A DNA stretch of 35,238 nt from Candidatus Limivivens merdigallinarum. Its GTDB lineage: Bacteria > Bacillota > Clostridia > Lachnospirales > Lachnospiraceae. This document shows, piece by piece, positions 1 to 7,630 of this stretch. Under the pieces are notes generated by a model. It saw nothing but the letters and a program-made list of their open reading frames with translations, did not search any database and was not told the DNA's origin. The stretch is taken from positions 1 to 35,238 of the forward strand of contig DVFT01000017.1 in the NCBI GenBank assembly GCA_018713105.1, in the 5' to 3' direction. How positions within the stretch are numbered: the first letter of the stretch is position 1; each line of letters begins with the position of its first letter. The position numbers and the translations under genes are program-made.

Positions 1-162
1 AGACAGCGTCTTCTTTTCCACGTTATCCCAATCACGGCCATGCTTCGCCTTCACATAAGTATCGGTGTCTTCCAGTTCTACTTCTTCAAAAAAACGCTGC
101 GGCCTGCTGCTTCCGGCGCAGGAATTGATGATTTCTGCAACAACTTCATATTCTGATTTCAT
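1..162 (-). CDS. Unknown small protein, N-terminal part only
   Basis: An open frame of 54 codons runs from an ATG at 162 (MKSEYEVVAEIINSC...) off the left edge. AGGAAA lies upstream of the ATG at a normal distance. The residues are rich in Glu, Asp and Lys, with one Cys at position 15, and there is no signal peptide or membrane segment in the visible part. A plausible promoter lies at 234-263 on the same strand. I do not recognise the family. The frame is accepted because of its start, ribosome site, promoter and protein-like composition. The C-terminus is outside the window. Confidence 0.6.
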   Translation of the reverse strand, partial: MKSEYEVVAEIINSCAGSSRPQRFFEEVELEDTDTYVKAKHGRDWDNVEKKTLS

Positions 163-233
163 GATAAGTTTCCTTTCTGCTTTCGTTCAGAAAGCAAGGT
201 GTGATGAATCCCCTTCCCTATTCCTTTGCAAAC

Positions 234-263
234 ATTATATCGTAAAGGGCAGCTCTGATGTAA
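234..263 (-). promoter_or_regulatory. Promoter for the partial left-edge gene
   Basis: On the minus strand TTACAT and a perfect TATAAT (plus-strand attata at 234-239) are separated by 18 nt. They lie about 70 nt upstream of the start at 162. The -35 box is imperfect. Confidence 0.45.
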
Positions 264-326
264 TAGGCAAATGAAAAATATTTTGCGGCAAATTATACAG
301 AAGTGTATCGGAGGCAAAAACCGCAC

Positions 327-355
327 TTGACAGGAAGATTCAGGAATCGTATGAT
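327..355 (+). promoter_or_regulatory. Promoter for the secreted CHAP-like gene
   Basis: TTGACA (327-332), 17 nt, TATGAT (350-355): a near-consensus sigma-A promoter. Transcription from about 362 would give an 80-nt leader before the ATG at 444. That leader contains a hairpin with arms GCAGCCCT (379-386) and AGGGCTGC (399-406). Confidence 0.75.
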
Positions 356-378
356 AAAAAGAGTAATGTAGACAGTCT

Positions 379-406
379 GCAGCCCTTTCATCGACGGCAG
401 GGCTGC
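379..406 (+). other. Stem-loop in 5' leader
   Basis: Perfect 8-bp arms GCAGCCCT and AGGGCTGC enclose a 12-nt loop between the promoter and the ribosome site of the CHAP-like gene. No T-run follows, so it is not a terminator. It may protect the leader or bind a factor. Confidence 0.4.
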
Positions 407-443
407 GGAATCATACGGGAATCGATATGAAAGAGAGGGGACT

Positions 444-1274
444 ATGAAGAACAAATGGAAATCTCTGCTTAGTGCAGTGGTTCTTTCTGCGGTTGTAGCA
501 CAGGGACCGGCAGCAACTGTTCAGGCGGACGGTGCATCAGCAGCCAGAATGAGTACAGCCGTAAGCCAAATGCAGCAGCAGGGGAGCATAGAATTGGAGT
601 ATGAGGGCAGGAGTGAGTTCCGCCTGAAAGAAAATGAGATCCGCTTAGGGGATACGGGAACGCTTTCCTTAGAGGGAGTAAAGGCATCCAATGTACAGTG
701 GAGGGTATCAAGACCCAGCGTGTTGTCTGTGGACAGCCAGGGCGGTATAGAGACTAAGAGAGCGGGAAGCTGTGCGGTGACTGCCACATACAGGGTGAAT
801 GGCAGGACAAGGACGGTCAGCCGGAACATCGTGGTTGTGAGCAGATGGGATGCGGAGAAAAGCAAATTTCCGTCCGGAACCTACTGGAATAACAGCCATA
901 ATCCGGACAAAGTAACGTTGAAGCCCTGCAATCACAAGGAGGACTGCAGCAGTTATATCTACGAGGTCAACATTGCGGGGGACAGCCTGAAGGCAAGCCA
1001 GTGCCACGGCTTTGCCCTGAAGGTGGCTGCGGATATCTACGGACGGCAGGATTTGGCTCATTGGAGAAAATATACCTCCTATCATGGCGTAAGCGTTGGC
1101 GATGTGGTCCGCATTTATAATCAGACGCATACGATCATCATCACCAAAGTGTATGGCAACAGTGTGGAATATGCAGACTGCAACAACGGAGACACCTGCC
1201 AGATCACCTGGGGACATGTGATGAGCAAGGATACGCTTAGGTCTGTTTATAATTATTCTTATACCCAGGGATAA
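444..1274 (+). CDS. Secreted Ig-like (BIG2) plus CHAP/NlpC-like cysteine hydrolase
   Basis: The 276-residue protein has a lysine-rich start and a hydrophobic segment (about residues 7-27), a Sec signal peptide probably cut near Ala-Asp at 28-29. Residues about 60-133 match a bacterial Ig-like group 2 fold, with SVDSQGGIETKRAGSCAVTA resembling its conserved core. The C-terminal part has the order seen in CHAP/NlpC-P60 hydrolases: Cys187 in SQCHGFA, GDVV at 219-222, His229 in QTHTIII and an acidic/Asn site in ADCNNG (245-249). A cell-wall peptide or amide bond is therefore the likely substrate, but the family assignment is an inference from residue order. GAGAGGGG lies just before the ATG, and the gene is monocistronic, ending at the terminator at 1304-1342. 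Three extra cysteines (162, 168, 252) could form disulfides outside the cell. Confidence 0.65.
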   Translation: MKNKWKSLLSAVVLSAVVAQGPAATVQADGASAARMSTAVSQMQQQGSIELEYEGRSEFRLKENEIRLGDTGTLSLEGVKASNVQWRVSRPSVLSVDSQGGIETKRAGSCAVTATYRVNGRTRTVSRNIVVVSRWDAEKSKFPSGTYWNNSHNPDKVTLKPCNHKEDCSSYIYEVNIAGDSLKASQCHGFALKVAADIYGRQDLAHWRKYTSYHGVSVGDVVRIYNQTHTIIITKVYGNSVEYADCNNGDTCQITWGHVMSKDTLRSVYNYSYTQG

Positions 1275-1303
1275 AGAAAAGGAGTATTTGCTGACTGAAA
1301 AGA

Positions 1304-1342
1304 AAAAAACGAACCAGTTTCAAATAAACTGGTTCGTTTTTT
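1304..1342. terminator. Bidirectional intrinsic terminator
   Basis: Arms of 17 nt (1304-1320 and 1326-1342) pair perfectly around a 5-nt loop. One side begins with A6 and the other ends with T6, so both strands carry hairpin plus U-tract. It serves the plus-strand hydrolase and the minus-strand clpB-DUF4250 unit. One arm lies inside the last codons of the DUF4250 gene. Confidence 0.9.
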
Positions 1343-1493
1343 CGTCATACTGATAATCAATACCGGCTAACGTTTCAATCAGCCAGTCTCTCTTGATTCC
1401 CCTTAAGGAACACAGAGCTTCCAGGGAATCATAGTAGTCCCGCAGCTGGGTGTTCACATAGCTTAAGAGGATGAAGGGATCTTTGGGTATCAT
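1320..1493 (-). CDS. DUF4250 domain protein
   Basis: A 57-residue frame starts at the ATG at 1491-1493 and ends at TGA 1320-1322. The N-terminus [20 protein letters not shown] matches the DUF4250 family as I know it, and the length of about 55-60 residues is normal. The function of the family is unknown. The start overlaps the clpB stop in an ATGA, so translation is probably coupled to clpB; AAAGGAAAGCC just upstream can act as ribosome site. The last five codons and the stop lie in the terminator hairpin. It is predicted to be a soluble, mainly helical protein with no membrane segment. Confidence 0.85.
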   Translation of the reverse strand: MIPKDPFILLSYVNTQLRDYYDSLEALCSLRGIKRDWLIETLAGIDYQYDEKTNQFI

Positions 1494-4078
1494 CCGGCTT
1501 TCCTTTCTGCGCGAAGCTTTCCGTCAGAGAGAACGATCAGAATGGTATCGCCTTCGTGGATGTCACCGCCAAGGATCAGCCTTGCGGAGATGGTCTCCAC
1601 GCTCTTCTGAAGGAAACGTTTTAGCGGCCTTGCACCGTATACCGGGTCGTAGCCACCTTCTATAATATAGTCTTTCGCTTCCGGTGTCAACTGGATGGAG
1701 ATCTCCCGGTCGGCGAGACGTTTGTTCAGGTCAGCGACCATCAGGTCGATAATGTGCCCAATATTTTCCTTGGTCAGCGGCTTGAACATGATGATTTCAT
1801 CCAGCCTGTTGAGGAACTCCGGACGGAAGTGGGCACGCAGGTCATTCATCACGGCGTCCTCAGCTTCCTTTCGGATCTCACCCGTCTCGGAGATGCCGTC
1901 CAAAAGATAGGAGGAACCGATGTTGGAGGTCATGATCAGGATCGTGTTTTTGAAGTCCACGGTACGTCCCTGGGAATCCGTGATACGCCCGTCGTCCAAT
2001 ACCTGCAGGAGGACATTGAACACATCCGGATGAGCCTTCTCGATCTCATCAAACAGGACAACGGAATATGGTTTCCGGCGCACAGCCTCAGTGAGCTGGC
2101 CGCCTTCCTCATAACCTACATATCCTGGAGGCGCTCCGATGAGGCGGGAGACGGAATATTTCTCCATATATTCACTCATATCAATACGCACCATATTGTT
2201 TTCATCGTCAAACAGGCTCTCAGCAAGGGCTTTGGCAAGCTCTGTCTTTCCAACTCCGGTAGGTCCAAGGAAAAGGAAGGAGCCGATGGGCTTCGTGGGA
2301 TCCTTGATGCCCGCTTTGGAACGGATGATGGCGTCTGTTACCTTGTTGACACCGTCATCCTGGCCGATGACACGTTTGTGGAGGATCTCATCTAAGTGGA
2401 GGATCTTGCTCCGTTCGCCCTCTGTCAGCTTTGCGATGGGGATGCCGGTCCAGCGGGAGACGATCCGGGCAATCTCATCCTCTGTGACGCTTTCGTGTAC
2501 CAGGGAAAGATCCTTATTTTTCACCTTCTCCTCCTCAATAGCAAGCTGGTCCTGCAGACGGGGCAGCTCGCCGTATTGGAGTTCTGCGGCTTTATTCAGG
2601 TCGTAGTTCTGCTTTGCCATCTCGATCTGTTTGTTCATGTCCTCGATCTGCTCACGGAGTTTGGACAGGTTTTCTACAGATGCTTTCTCATTATCCCACT
2701 GAGCCTTCTTGGAATTAAACTCATCCCGGAGCTCTGCCAGCTCCTTCTGGAGATCAGCGAGACGTTCACGGCTTAGGTTGTCGGTCTCCTTCTTCAGCGC
2801 GGCTTCCTCAATCTCAAGCTGCATCACACGCCGCCTCAGCTCGTCCAGCTCTGTAGGCATGGAATCCAGCTCCGTCTTGATCAGGGCGCAGGCTTCATCC
2901 ACCAGGTCGATGGCCTTGTCCGGAAGGAAACGGTCGGAGATGTAGCGGTTGGAGAGGGTCGCGGCAGCTACCAGGGCGCTGTCGGTAATCTTGACGCCGT
3001 GGAACACTTCGTACCGCTCCTTCAAGCCCCTCAAGATGGAAATGGTATCCTCAACGCTTGGTTCATCTACCATGACCGGCTGGAAACGGCGTTCCAAGGC
3101 AGCATCCTTCTCAATGTACTGGCGGTATTCATCCAACGTGGTAGCGCCGATACAGTGCAGCTCGCCTCTTGCCAGCATGGGTTTTAGCATGTTGCCAGCA
3201 TCCATGGCGCCTTCCGTTTTGCCGGCGCCTACGATCAGATGCAGCTCATCGATGAAGAGGATGATTTCACCCTCGCTTTTTTTCACTTCTTCGAGAACGG
3301 CTTTCAGACGTTCCTCAAATTCGCCCCTGTATTTGGCTCCTGCCACCAGGGCTCCCATATCCAGGGAAAAAATCTTCTTGTTTTTCAGTGTGTCAGGCAC
3401 ATCGCCGCGGACGATACGCTGGGCAAGCCCCTCCACTACGGCGGTTTTGCCGACGCCGGGCTCTCCAATGAGAACCGGGTTATTCTTGGTTTTTCTGGAA
3501 AGGATACGGACCACGTTCCGGATCTCGGTATCACGGCCGATCACAGGATCCAGCTTCTGATTCTTGGCTTTGTCCACCAGATCCTGACCGTATTTGTTCA
3601 GGGTATCGTAGGTGGCTTCCGGGTTGTCAGAGGTCACTCTCTGATTTCCGCGGACTGTGGAGAGCGCCTGGAGAAAACGGTCACGGGTAATGCCGTATTC
3701 CCGGAACAAATCCTTGATTCCCTTGTTGGGGTAGCGGATCAGGGAAAGGAAGAGGTGTTCTACCGACACATATTCATCCCCCATTGCCTTGGCTTCGTCT
3801 TCAGCGCTGACCAGGACATGATTCAGATCCTTTCCGATATAGACTTGTCCGCCGGATACTTTGGTTCTCTTATTGAGGGCTGCCTCCAAAGAACGGGAAA
3901 ATTCTTCCTTATTAATGTCCATCTTTTCGATGAGCTTCAAAATCAGGCTGTCTTCCTGGTTCAGAAGACTGTAGAGCAGATGCTCTTCTTCGATTTCCTG
4001 ATTGCCGTATTCATATGCAATCTTTTCCAGGTCATTGACGGCCTGAAGCGATTTCTGGGTAAATTTATTGATATTCAT
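1490..4078 (-). CDS. clpB: ATP-dependent disaggregase ClpB
   Basis: This 862-residue Hsp100 chaperone works with DnaK to pull proteins out of aggregates. Order: Clp-N double repeat (about 1-145); AAA-1 with Walker A GEPGVGKT (205-212) and Walker B ILFIDE (273-278); coiled-coil middle domain (about 405-525), which separates ClpB from ClpA and ClpC; AAA-2 with Walker A GPTGVGKT (605-612); C-terminal D2-small domain. Length is normal. The start is the ATG at 4078, because AAAGGAGG sits just before it; an upstream in-frame extension has no such site. A promoter lies at 4135-4162. I looked for a CIRCE element or CtsR heptads upstream and saw neither, so heat-shock control is not evident from sequence. 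Confidence 0.97.
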   Translation of the reverse strand: MNINKFTQKSLQAVNDLEKIAYEYGNQEIEEEHLLYSLLNQEDSLILKLIEKMDINKEEFSRSLEAALNKRTKVSGGQVYIGKDLNHVLVSAEDEAKAMGDEYVSVEHLFLSLIRYPNKGIKDLFREYGITRDRFLQALSTVRGNQRVTSDNPEATYDTLNKYGQDLVDKAKNQKLDPVIGRDTEIRNVVRILSRKTKNNPVLIGEPGVGKTAVVEGLAQRIVRGDVPDTLKNKKIFSLDMGALVAGAKYRGEFEERLKAVLEEVKKSEGEIILFIDELHLIVGAGKTEGAMDAGNMLKPMLARGELHCIGATTLDEYRQYIEKDAALERRFQPVMVDEPSVEDTISILRGLKERYEVFHGVKITDSALVAAATLSNRYISDRFLPDKAIDLVDEACALIKTELDSMPTELDELRRRVMQLEIEEAALKKETDNLSRERLADLQKELAELRDEFNSKKAQWDNEKASVENLSKLREQIEDMNKQIEMAKQNYDLNKAAELQYGELPRLQDQLAIEEEKVKNKDLSLVHESVTEDEIARIVSRWTGIPIAKLTEGERSKILHLDEILHKRVIGQDDGVNKVTDAIIRSKAGIKDPTKPIGSFLFLGPTGVGKTELAKALAESLFDDENNMVRIDMSEYMEKYSVSRLIGAPPGYVGYEEGGQLTEAVRRKPYSVVLFDEIEKAHPDVFNVLLQVLDDGRITDSQGRTVDFKNTILIMTSNIGSSYLLDGISETGEIRKEAEDAVMNDLRAHFRPEFLNRLDEIIMFKPLTKENIGHIIDLMVADLNKRLADREISIQLTPEAKDYIIEGGYDPVYGARPLKRFLQKSVETISARLILGGDIHEGDTILIVLSDGKLRAERKAG

Positions 4079-4134
4079 AAGCTTGCCTCCTTTTGTGGAT
4101 TGTAACAAACTGAATTGTCATTTGTTCTATAACC

Positions 4135-4162
4135 ACTATAACATAAAAAAAGAAAAATGCAA
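4135..4162 (-). promoter_or_regulatory. clpB promoter
   Basis: Minus-strand TTGCAT (plus 4157-4162), 16 nt, TATAGT (plus 4135-4140). The spacer is almost pure T/A. The leader to the clpB start would be about 50 nt. Confidence 0.6.
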
Positions 4163-4308
4163 GAGAAATTTTGCAAATTTTTTAAAAAATTTAAATGTCA
4201 GAATATCATACAGAAAGAGCGGAAATTACTCTTTTTTTCTGCCGGAAGATTTTGTACAATGATGCCAGGAGCAGTGGTTCAGAATGATTGTTATTAGGAG
4301 GAAATGCG

Positions 4309-6447
4309 ATGGGAACCAGACAGAAGTATTCGTGGAGCAGGATGACGGTGGGTGTGTGCTACTATCCTGAACACTGGGATCGGAAGCTTTGGAGGGAGGA
4401 CCTTCAAAGAATGAAGAAAGCGGGCATTACGGTGATACGCATCGGGGAATTTTCCTGGAATGTGACAGAGCCGGAAGAGGGAGTGTTTTCCTATGCCTTT
4501 TTTGAGGAATTTCTGGGGATGTGCCTGGAGGAAGGGATGGAGGTCATCTTCGGAACTCCCACGGCTACGCCTCCATCATGGCTGACAAAGAAATATCCGG
4601 AGGTATTGAACTGCCGGGAAGATGGAGTCGCCTACCGCCATGGGGCAAGGCGTCACTATAATTACAATTCGCCCAAGTACCAGGAGCTGTCCGGACGGAT
4701 TGTCACCAAATTGGCAGAGCATTTTGGCAAACATCCGGCGATCGTGGGATGGCAGATTGACAATGAGCTGAACTGTGAGACGGCGGAATTCTATTCGGAT
4801 GCCGACACTAGGGCGTTCCGGGAGTTTTTGAAAGAAAAATATGGGAGCCTTGAACATCTCAACAAGGCATGGGGAACCGCATTTTGGAATCAGACTTATA
4901 CAGATTGGGAGGAAATCGAGGTACCGGGGGTGGTGCTGGGAAATGGGTATAATCCGCACAGGCGGCTGGATTACTACCGTTTCATCTCAGAGAGCGCCAT
5001 CCGGTTTTGCAGGATGCAGGCGGAGATTATCCGAAGGTACAAAAAGCCGGGGGACTTCGTGACCACCAACGGGATGTTTTGGAACCTCAACAACCACAGG
5101 ATGCAGAAGGAATGCCTGGATGTGTATACCTACGATTCTTATCCCAGCTTTGCCTTCGGCCTTGACCGGGATCCGGTACATTCCACAGATTTAAACGACC
5201 GCCATTGGACCAAAAATCTCACAGAGGTGCGTTCCATCTGCCCACACTTCGGGATCATGGAACAGCAGTCTGGAGCCAACGGCTGGGTGACCAGGATGGA
5301 AGGTCCTGCGCCAAGACCCGGGCAGCTGACACTGTGGGCGATGCAGAGCGTGGCGCAGGGAGCGGATTTTATCTCCTTTTTCCGATGGAGGACCTGTACC
5401 TTCGGGACGGAGATGTACTGGCACGGCATCCTGGACTATGACAACAGAGACAACCGGAAGCTGGCGGAGGTGACGGCATTTGCAGAAAAAATGAAGAAGC
5501 TCTCCGAGGTGTGCCAGGCGGAAAACGTGGCGGCATTCGGACTTTTGAAGGACTATGACAATGTCTGGGATACGAATACGGACGCATGGCATGAGAGAGT
5601 GCACGCATACAGTGAAGAACAGATTTTTGAAATCTCAGAGCTGACCCATACGCCCTACAATGTGATCTATCTGGAAGGGGACACCACCCTTGCGGACTTA
5701 AGCGGATATCCCGTATTGGTTTACCCCCATCCGGTGATCATGACAAACGAACGCGCAGAGCTTTTGAAATCCTATGTGGAACAGGGAGGCACACTGATCA
5801 TCGGCTGCCGCGCCGGCTACAAGGACAGGAACGGTCACTGTGTCATGATGCCCCAGCCAGGTCTGTTGGCAGAGCTTACGGGCTCTGATGTGGAGGAATT
5901 CACCTTTGTGAGCAAGGCGGAAGAAGAAATTTTCGCTGACTGGAACGGTCACCCCCTCCCCGTCCCAATGTTTCAAGATATAATGAGCGTTAGCGAGCGG
6001 GAACAGACGAAGTCTATTCATCGGGAGCGGCGAATGGCGATCACTGGCGAAGCCAGTGATATAATGAGCGTTAGCGAGCGGGAACAGACGAAGGTGTTAG
6101 CCGTTTATCAAGGTGGTTATTATAAGGGGAAGGCGGCCCTGATCGAGAAGAGATTGGGGAAGGGAAGGACTCTTCATCTCGGCAGTGCGTTCTGTCGGGA
6201 GAATGTACGGATGCTGCTGGACTATACAGGTGTGCTGGAACCTTTTGCCGAAACCGTGGAAGCGCCGGAAGGAGTGGAAGTGGTGATGCGGCGGAAGGAG
6301 GGACAAGAATTTCTGTTCCTGCTGAACTTCCAGAATAGAGAAGAAAGGGTATTGGTGAAAAAAGAAGGCAGATGCCTGGAAAGCGGGGAGAAGGTACAAG
6401 GAGAAATACGCTTGAAGGCGTTTGAAACCAGGGTTCTTAAGCTTTAG
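4309..6447 (+). CDS. GH42 beta-galactosidase with in-frame repeat insertion
   Basis: The 712-residue glycoside hydrolase family 42 enzyme should release terminal beta-galactose from oligosaccharides in the cytoplasm (no signal peptide). The TIM barrel opens with VGVCYYPEHWD (14-24). The acid/base is Glu153 in GWQIDNEL and the nucleophile Glu318 in FGIMEQQSG. The trimerisation domain follows, with a small beta domain at the end. The start is the ATG at 4309, seven nt after AGGAGG (4296-4301). The oddity is residues 557-595, where the chain breaks a normal trimerisation-domain strand with a repeated stretch containing SVSEREQTK twice; this maps to a direct-repeat insertion (5977-6093) that keeps the frame. 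The gene stands alone. A weak hairpin followed by a T-run (4214-4238) lies upstream, and no good -35 box was found. Confidence 0.95.
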   Translation: MGTRQKYSWSRMTVGVCYYPEHWDRKLWREDLQRMKKAGITVIRIGEFSWNVTEPEEGVFSYAFFEEFLGMCLEEGMEVIFGTPTATPPSWLTKKYPEVLNCREDGVAYRHGARRHYNYNSPKYQELSGRIVTKLAEHFGKHPAIVGWQIDNELNCETAEFYSDADTRAFREFLKEKYGSLEHLNKAWGTAFWNQTYTDWEEIEVPGVVLGNGYNPHRRLDYYRFISESAIRFCRMQAEIIRRYKKPGDFVTTNGMFWNLNNHRMQKECLDVYTYDSYPSFAFGLDRDPVHSTDLNDRHWTKNLTEVRSICPHFGIMEQQSGANGWVTRMEGPAPRPGQLTLWAMQSVAQGADFISFFRWRTCTFGTEMYWHGILDYDNRDNRKLAEVTAFAEKMKKLSEVCQAENVAAFGLLKDYDNVWDTNTDAWHERVHAYSEEQIFEISELTHTPYNVIYLEGDTTLADLSGYPVLVYPHPVIMTNERAELLKSYVEQGGTLIIGCRAGYKDRNGHCVMMPQPGLLAELTGSDVEEFTFVSKAEEEIFADWNGHPLPVPMFQDIMSVSEREQTKSIHRERRMAITGEASDIMSVSEREQTKVLAVYQGGYYKGKAALIEKRLGKGRTLHLGSAFCRENVRMLLDYTGVLEPFAETVEAPEGVEVVMRRKEGQEFLFLLNFQNREERVLVKKEGRCLESGEKVQGEIRLKAFETRVLKL
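5977..6093 (+). repeat. Intragenic 36-bp direct repeat with palindromic spacer
   Basis: Identical 36-nt copies occupy 5977-6012 and 6058-6093, starting GATATAATGAGCG and ending ACAGACGAAG. The 45-nt spacer ends in a palindrome with arms ATCACTGGC (6040-6048) and GCCAGTGAT (6052-6060) around GAA. The period is 81 nt (27 codons), so the GH42 frame is kept. The protein-level sequence has no place in the GH42 family. It looks like an inserted small repeat element. Confidence 0.85.
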
Positions 6448-6453
6448 TCGGGG

Positions 6454-6482
6454 TTGTCCTTTCAGCCCGAAGCAGATATAAT
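6454..6482 (+). promoter_or_regulatory. Promoter of the Crp/Fnr gene
   Basis: TTGTCC (6454-6459), 17 nt, TATAAT (6477-6482), starting 6 nt after the GH42 stop. The leader to the ATG at 6528 is about 40 nt. Confidence 0.7.
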
Positions 6483-6527
6483 AGAAGGAAAAGGACATCG
6501 GGCAGAAACAGGAGGGGCGAAAACATC

Positions 6528-7187
6528 ATGGGATTTTCAGATTATTTTGCTGTTTGGGATAAGATGACGCCAGAGCGGCAGAACAGGATTCTCGGCAGTA
6601 TCGCCAGCCGCAAAGTGAAGAAAGGGGTTATCATTCAAAATGGTGGGGAAGAATGCAGCGGCCTTCTACTGATCAAGTCCGGGCAGCTGCGGGCGTACAT
6701 GCTTTCCCCGGAGGGACGGGAGATTACGCTGTACCGTCTGTTTGAGCGGGATTTGTGCCTGTTTTCGGCTTCCTGCATAATGAAGTCTATACAGTTCGAT
6801 GTGACGATTGAGACAGAGAAGGATACGGAGTTTTGGATCATCCCGGCGGAAGTATATAAGGGGGTTATGGAAGAATCCGCCCCTGTGGCGAATTATACCA
6901 ACGAGATTATGGCAGCCCGTTTTTCGGAAGTCATGTGGCTGATCGAACAGATTATGTGGAAGAGCATGGACAAACGTGTTGCGGGCTTTCTGTTGGAAGA
7001 ATCGGCACTGGAAGGTACGGAACAGCTTAAGCTCACCCATGAGAACATCGCCAACCATCTGGGAACCCATCGGGAGGTTGTCACCCGGATGCTTCGGTAT
7101 TTCCAGAGTGAAGGGATGGTCAGCCTGACGAGAGGGACTGTGAAGATTATGGATGCGGAGAGGCTTAGAAGTTTGGCGGATCACTAA
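6528..7187 (+). CDS. Crp/Fnr family transcription regulator
   Basis: The 219-residue protein has a cyclic-nucleotide-binding-type beta barrel (about 20-115), a long dimer helix (about 125-150) and a C-terminal winged helix (about 150-215). The recognition helix contains HREVVTR with Arg182, Glu183 and Arg187, the spacing that reads TGTGA half-sites in E. coli CRP. There is no N-terminal cysteine cluster like that of FNR, so an oxygen-sensing iron-sulfur centre is not indicated. Cys43, Cys77 and Cys83 are present but scattered. GGAGGGG precedes the ATG. The gene is convergent with the thioredoxin/rhodanese/CoA-disulfide-reductase operon, whose promoter carries a TGTGA-type palindrome, so it is a candidate regulator of that operon. 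The effector is unknown. Confidence 0.9.
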   Translation: MGFSDYFAVWDKMTPERQNRILGSIASRKVKKGVIIQNGGEECSGLLLIKSGQLRAYMLSPEGREITLYRLFERDLCLFSASCIMKSIQFDVTIETEKDTEFWIIPAEVYKGVMEESAPVANYTNEIMAARFSEVMWLIEQIMWKSMDKRVAGFLLEESALEGTEQLKLTHENIANHLGTHREVVTRMLRYFQSEGMVSLTRGTVKIMDAERLRSLADH

Positions 7188-7364
7188 GAAGGTTGGACTG
7201 GCGATTTTTTGCCCAGTAAAAGACAATACCATTCAGAACGAGAAAAGTTCATTTCTGGGGGTACAATTACAGAAATCCAGTATCGCCAAAATCGGGAATT
7301 ATCTATTCTTACCTGCGGTTAGCATGGTTAGGCTGCTATTAAGATCAAAACATATTGATACCCT

Positions 7365-7421
7365 AAAGAAAAATACAGTCCAATGAGAGCCGGGCATGGA
7401 AAAGCCTGAGCTCTTTTGGAC
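7365..7421 (-). terminator. Possible terminator for the CoA-disulfide reductase operon
   Basis: Arms GTCCAA (7378-7383) and TTGGAC (7416-7421), continued by AGAGC/GCTCT, form a hairpin. On the minus strand it is followed by TGTATTTTTCTTTAGG. It lies about 210 nt beyond the reductase stop, on the far side of the repeat at 7439-7598. This region (7188-7630) holds no gene that I can support. Confidence 0.4.
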
Positions 7422-7438
7422 TATATTCTTCGAAATAC

Positions 7439-7598
7439 TATAGCAATCCAAGTAAATATCGCATCAAATCCAGTGCATCAGAACGCGAAATCCAGCGTCA
7501 GCCAGCTTCGACGTGCCCCGGCACGCCATCAGCTGCCTTCCTTGTATTTCACGCCCTGCTACACAGTCTTTGCTGTAATATTTTCTTGGATTGCTATA
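7439..7598. repeat. MITE-like inverted-end repeat, copy 1 (160 bp)
   Basis: The ends are perfect inverted repeats: TATAGCAATCCAAG at 7439-7452 and its complement at 7585-7598. The match continues with one mismatch through AAATAT. The body contains GTGCC-CC-GGCAC inside AGCT arms and matches copy 2 at 14991-15130 over nearly its whole length. The right half is more diverged than in copy 2. It has no coding capacity and sits between two convergent genes. If the outermost TA on each side is a target duplication, the element resembles TA-targeting MITEs. Confidence 0.8.
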
Positions 7599-7630
7599 AT
7601 ATGGAAAATCGATATTAACCGGCACTGCCG

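Noticed and set aside
708-1217. 169-codon frame antisense to the CHAP-like gene
   Set aside because: The plus-strand gene has signal peptide, domains, promoter and terminator; the antisense frame has no ribosome site and no recognisable sequence.
4079-4200. CIRCE or CtsR operator before clpB
   Set aside because: Neither TTAGCACTC-N9-GAGTGCTAA nor tandem GGTCAAA heptads are present.
4214-4238. Terminator-like hairpin AAAGAG/CTCTTT plus T-run before the GH42 gene
   Set aside because: Only 6 bp and no plus-strand gene upstream to terminate; kept as a remark in the GH42 entry.
4255-4260. TACAAT as GH42 promoter
   Set aside because: No acceptable -35 or extended -10 at the right distance; too weak to list.
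5977-6093. Two 36-nt repeats with a 45-nt spacer look like a minimal CRISPR unit
   Set aside because: They lie inside a coding gene, keep its frame, have a 27-codon period, and there is no third copy, leader or cas gene.
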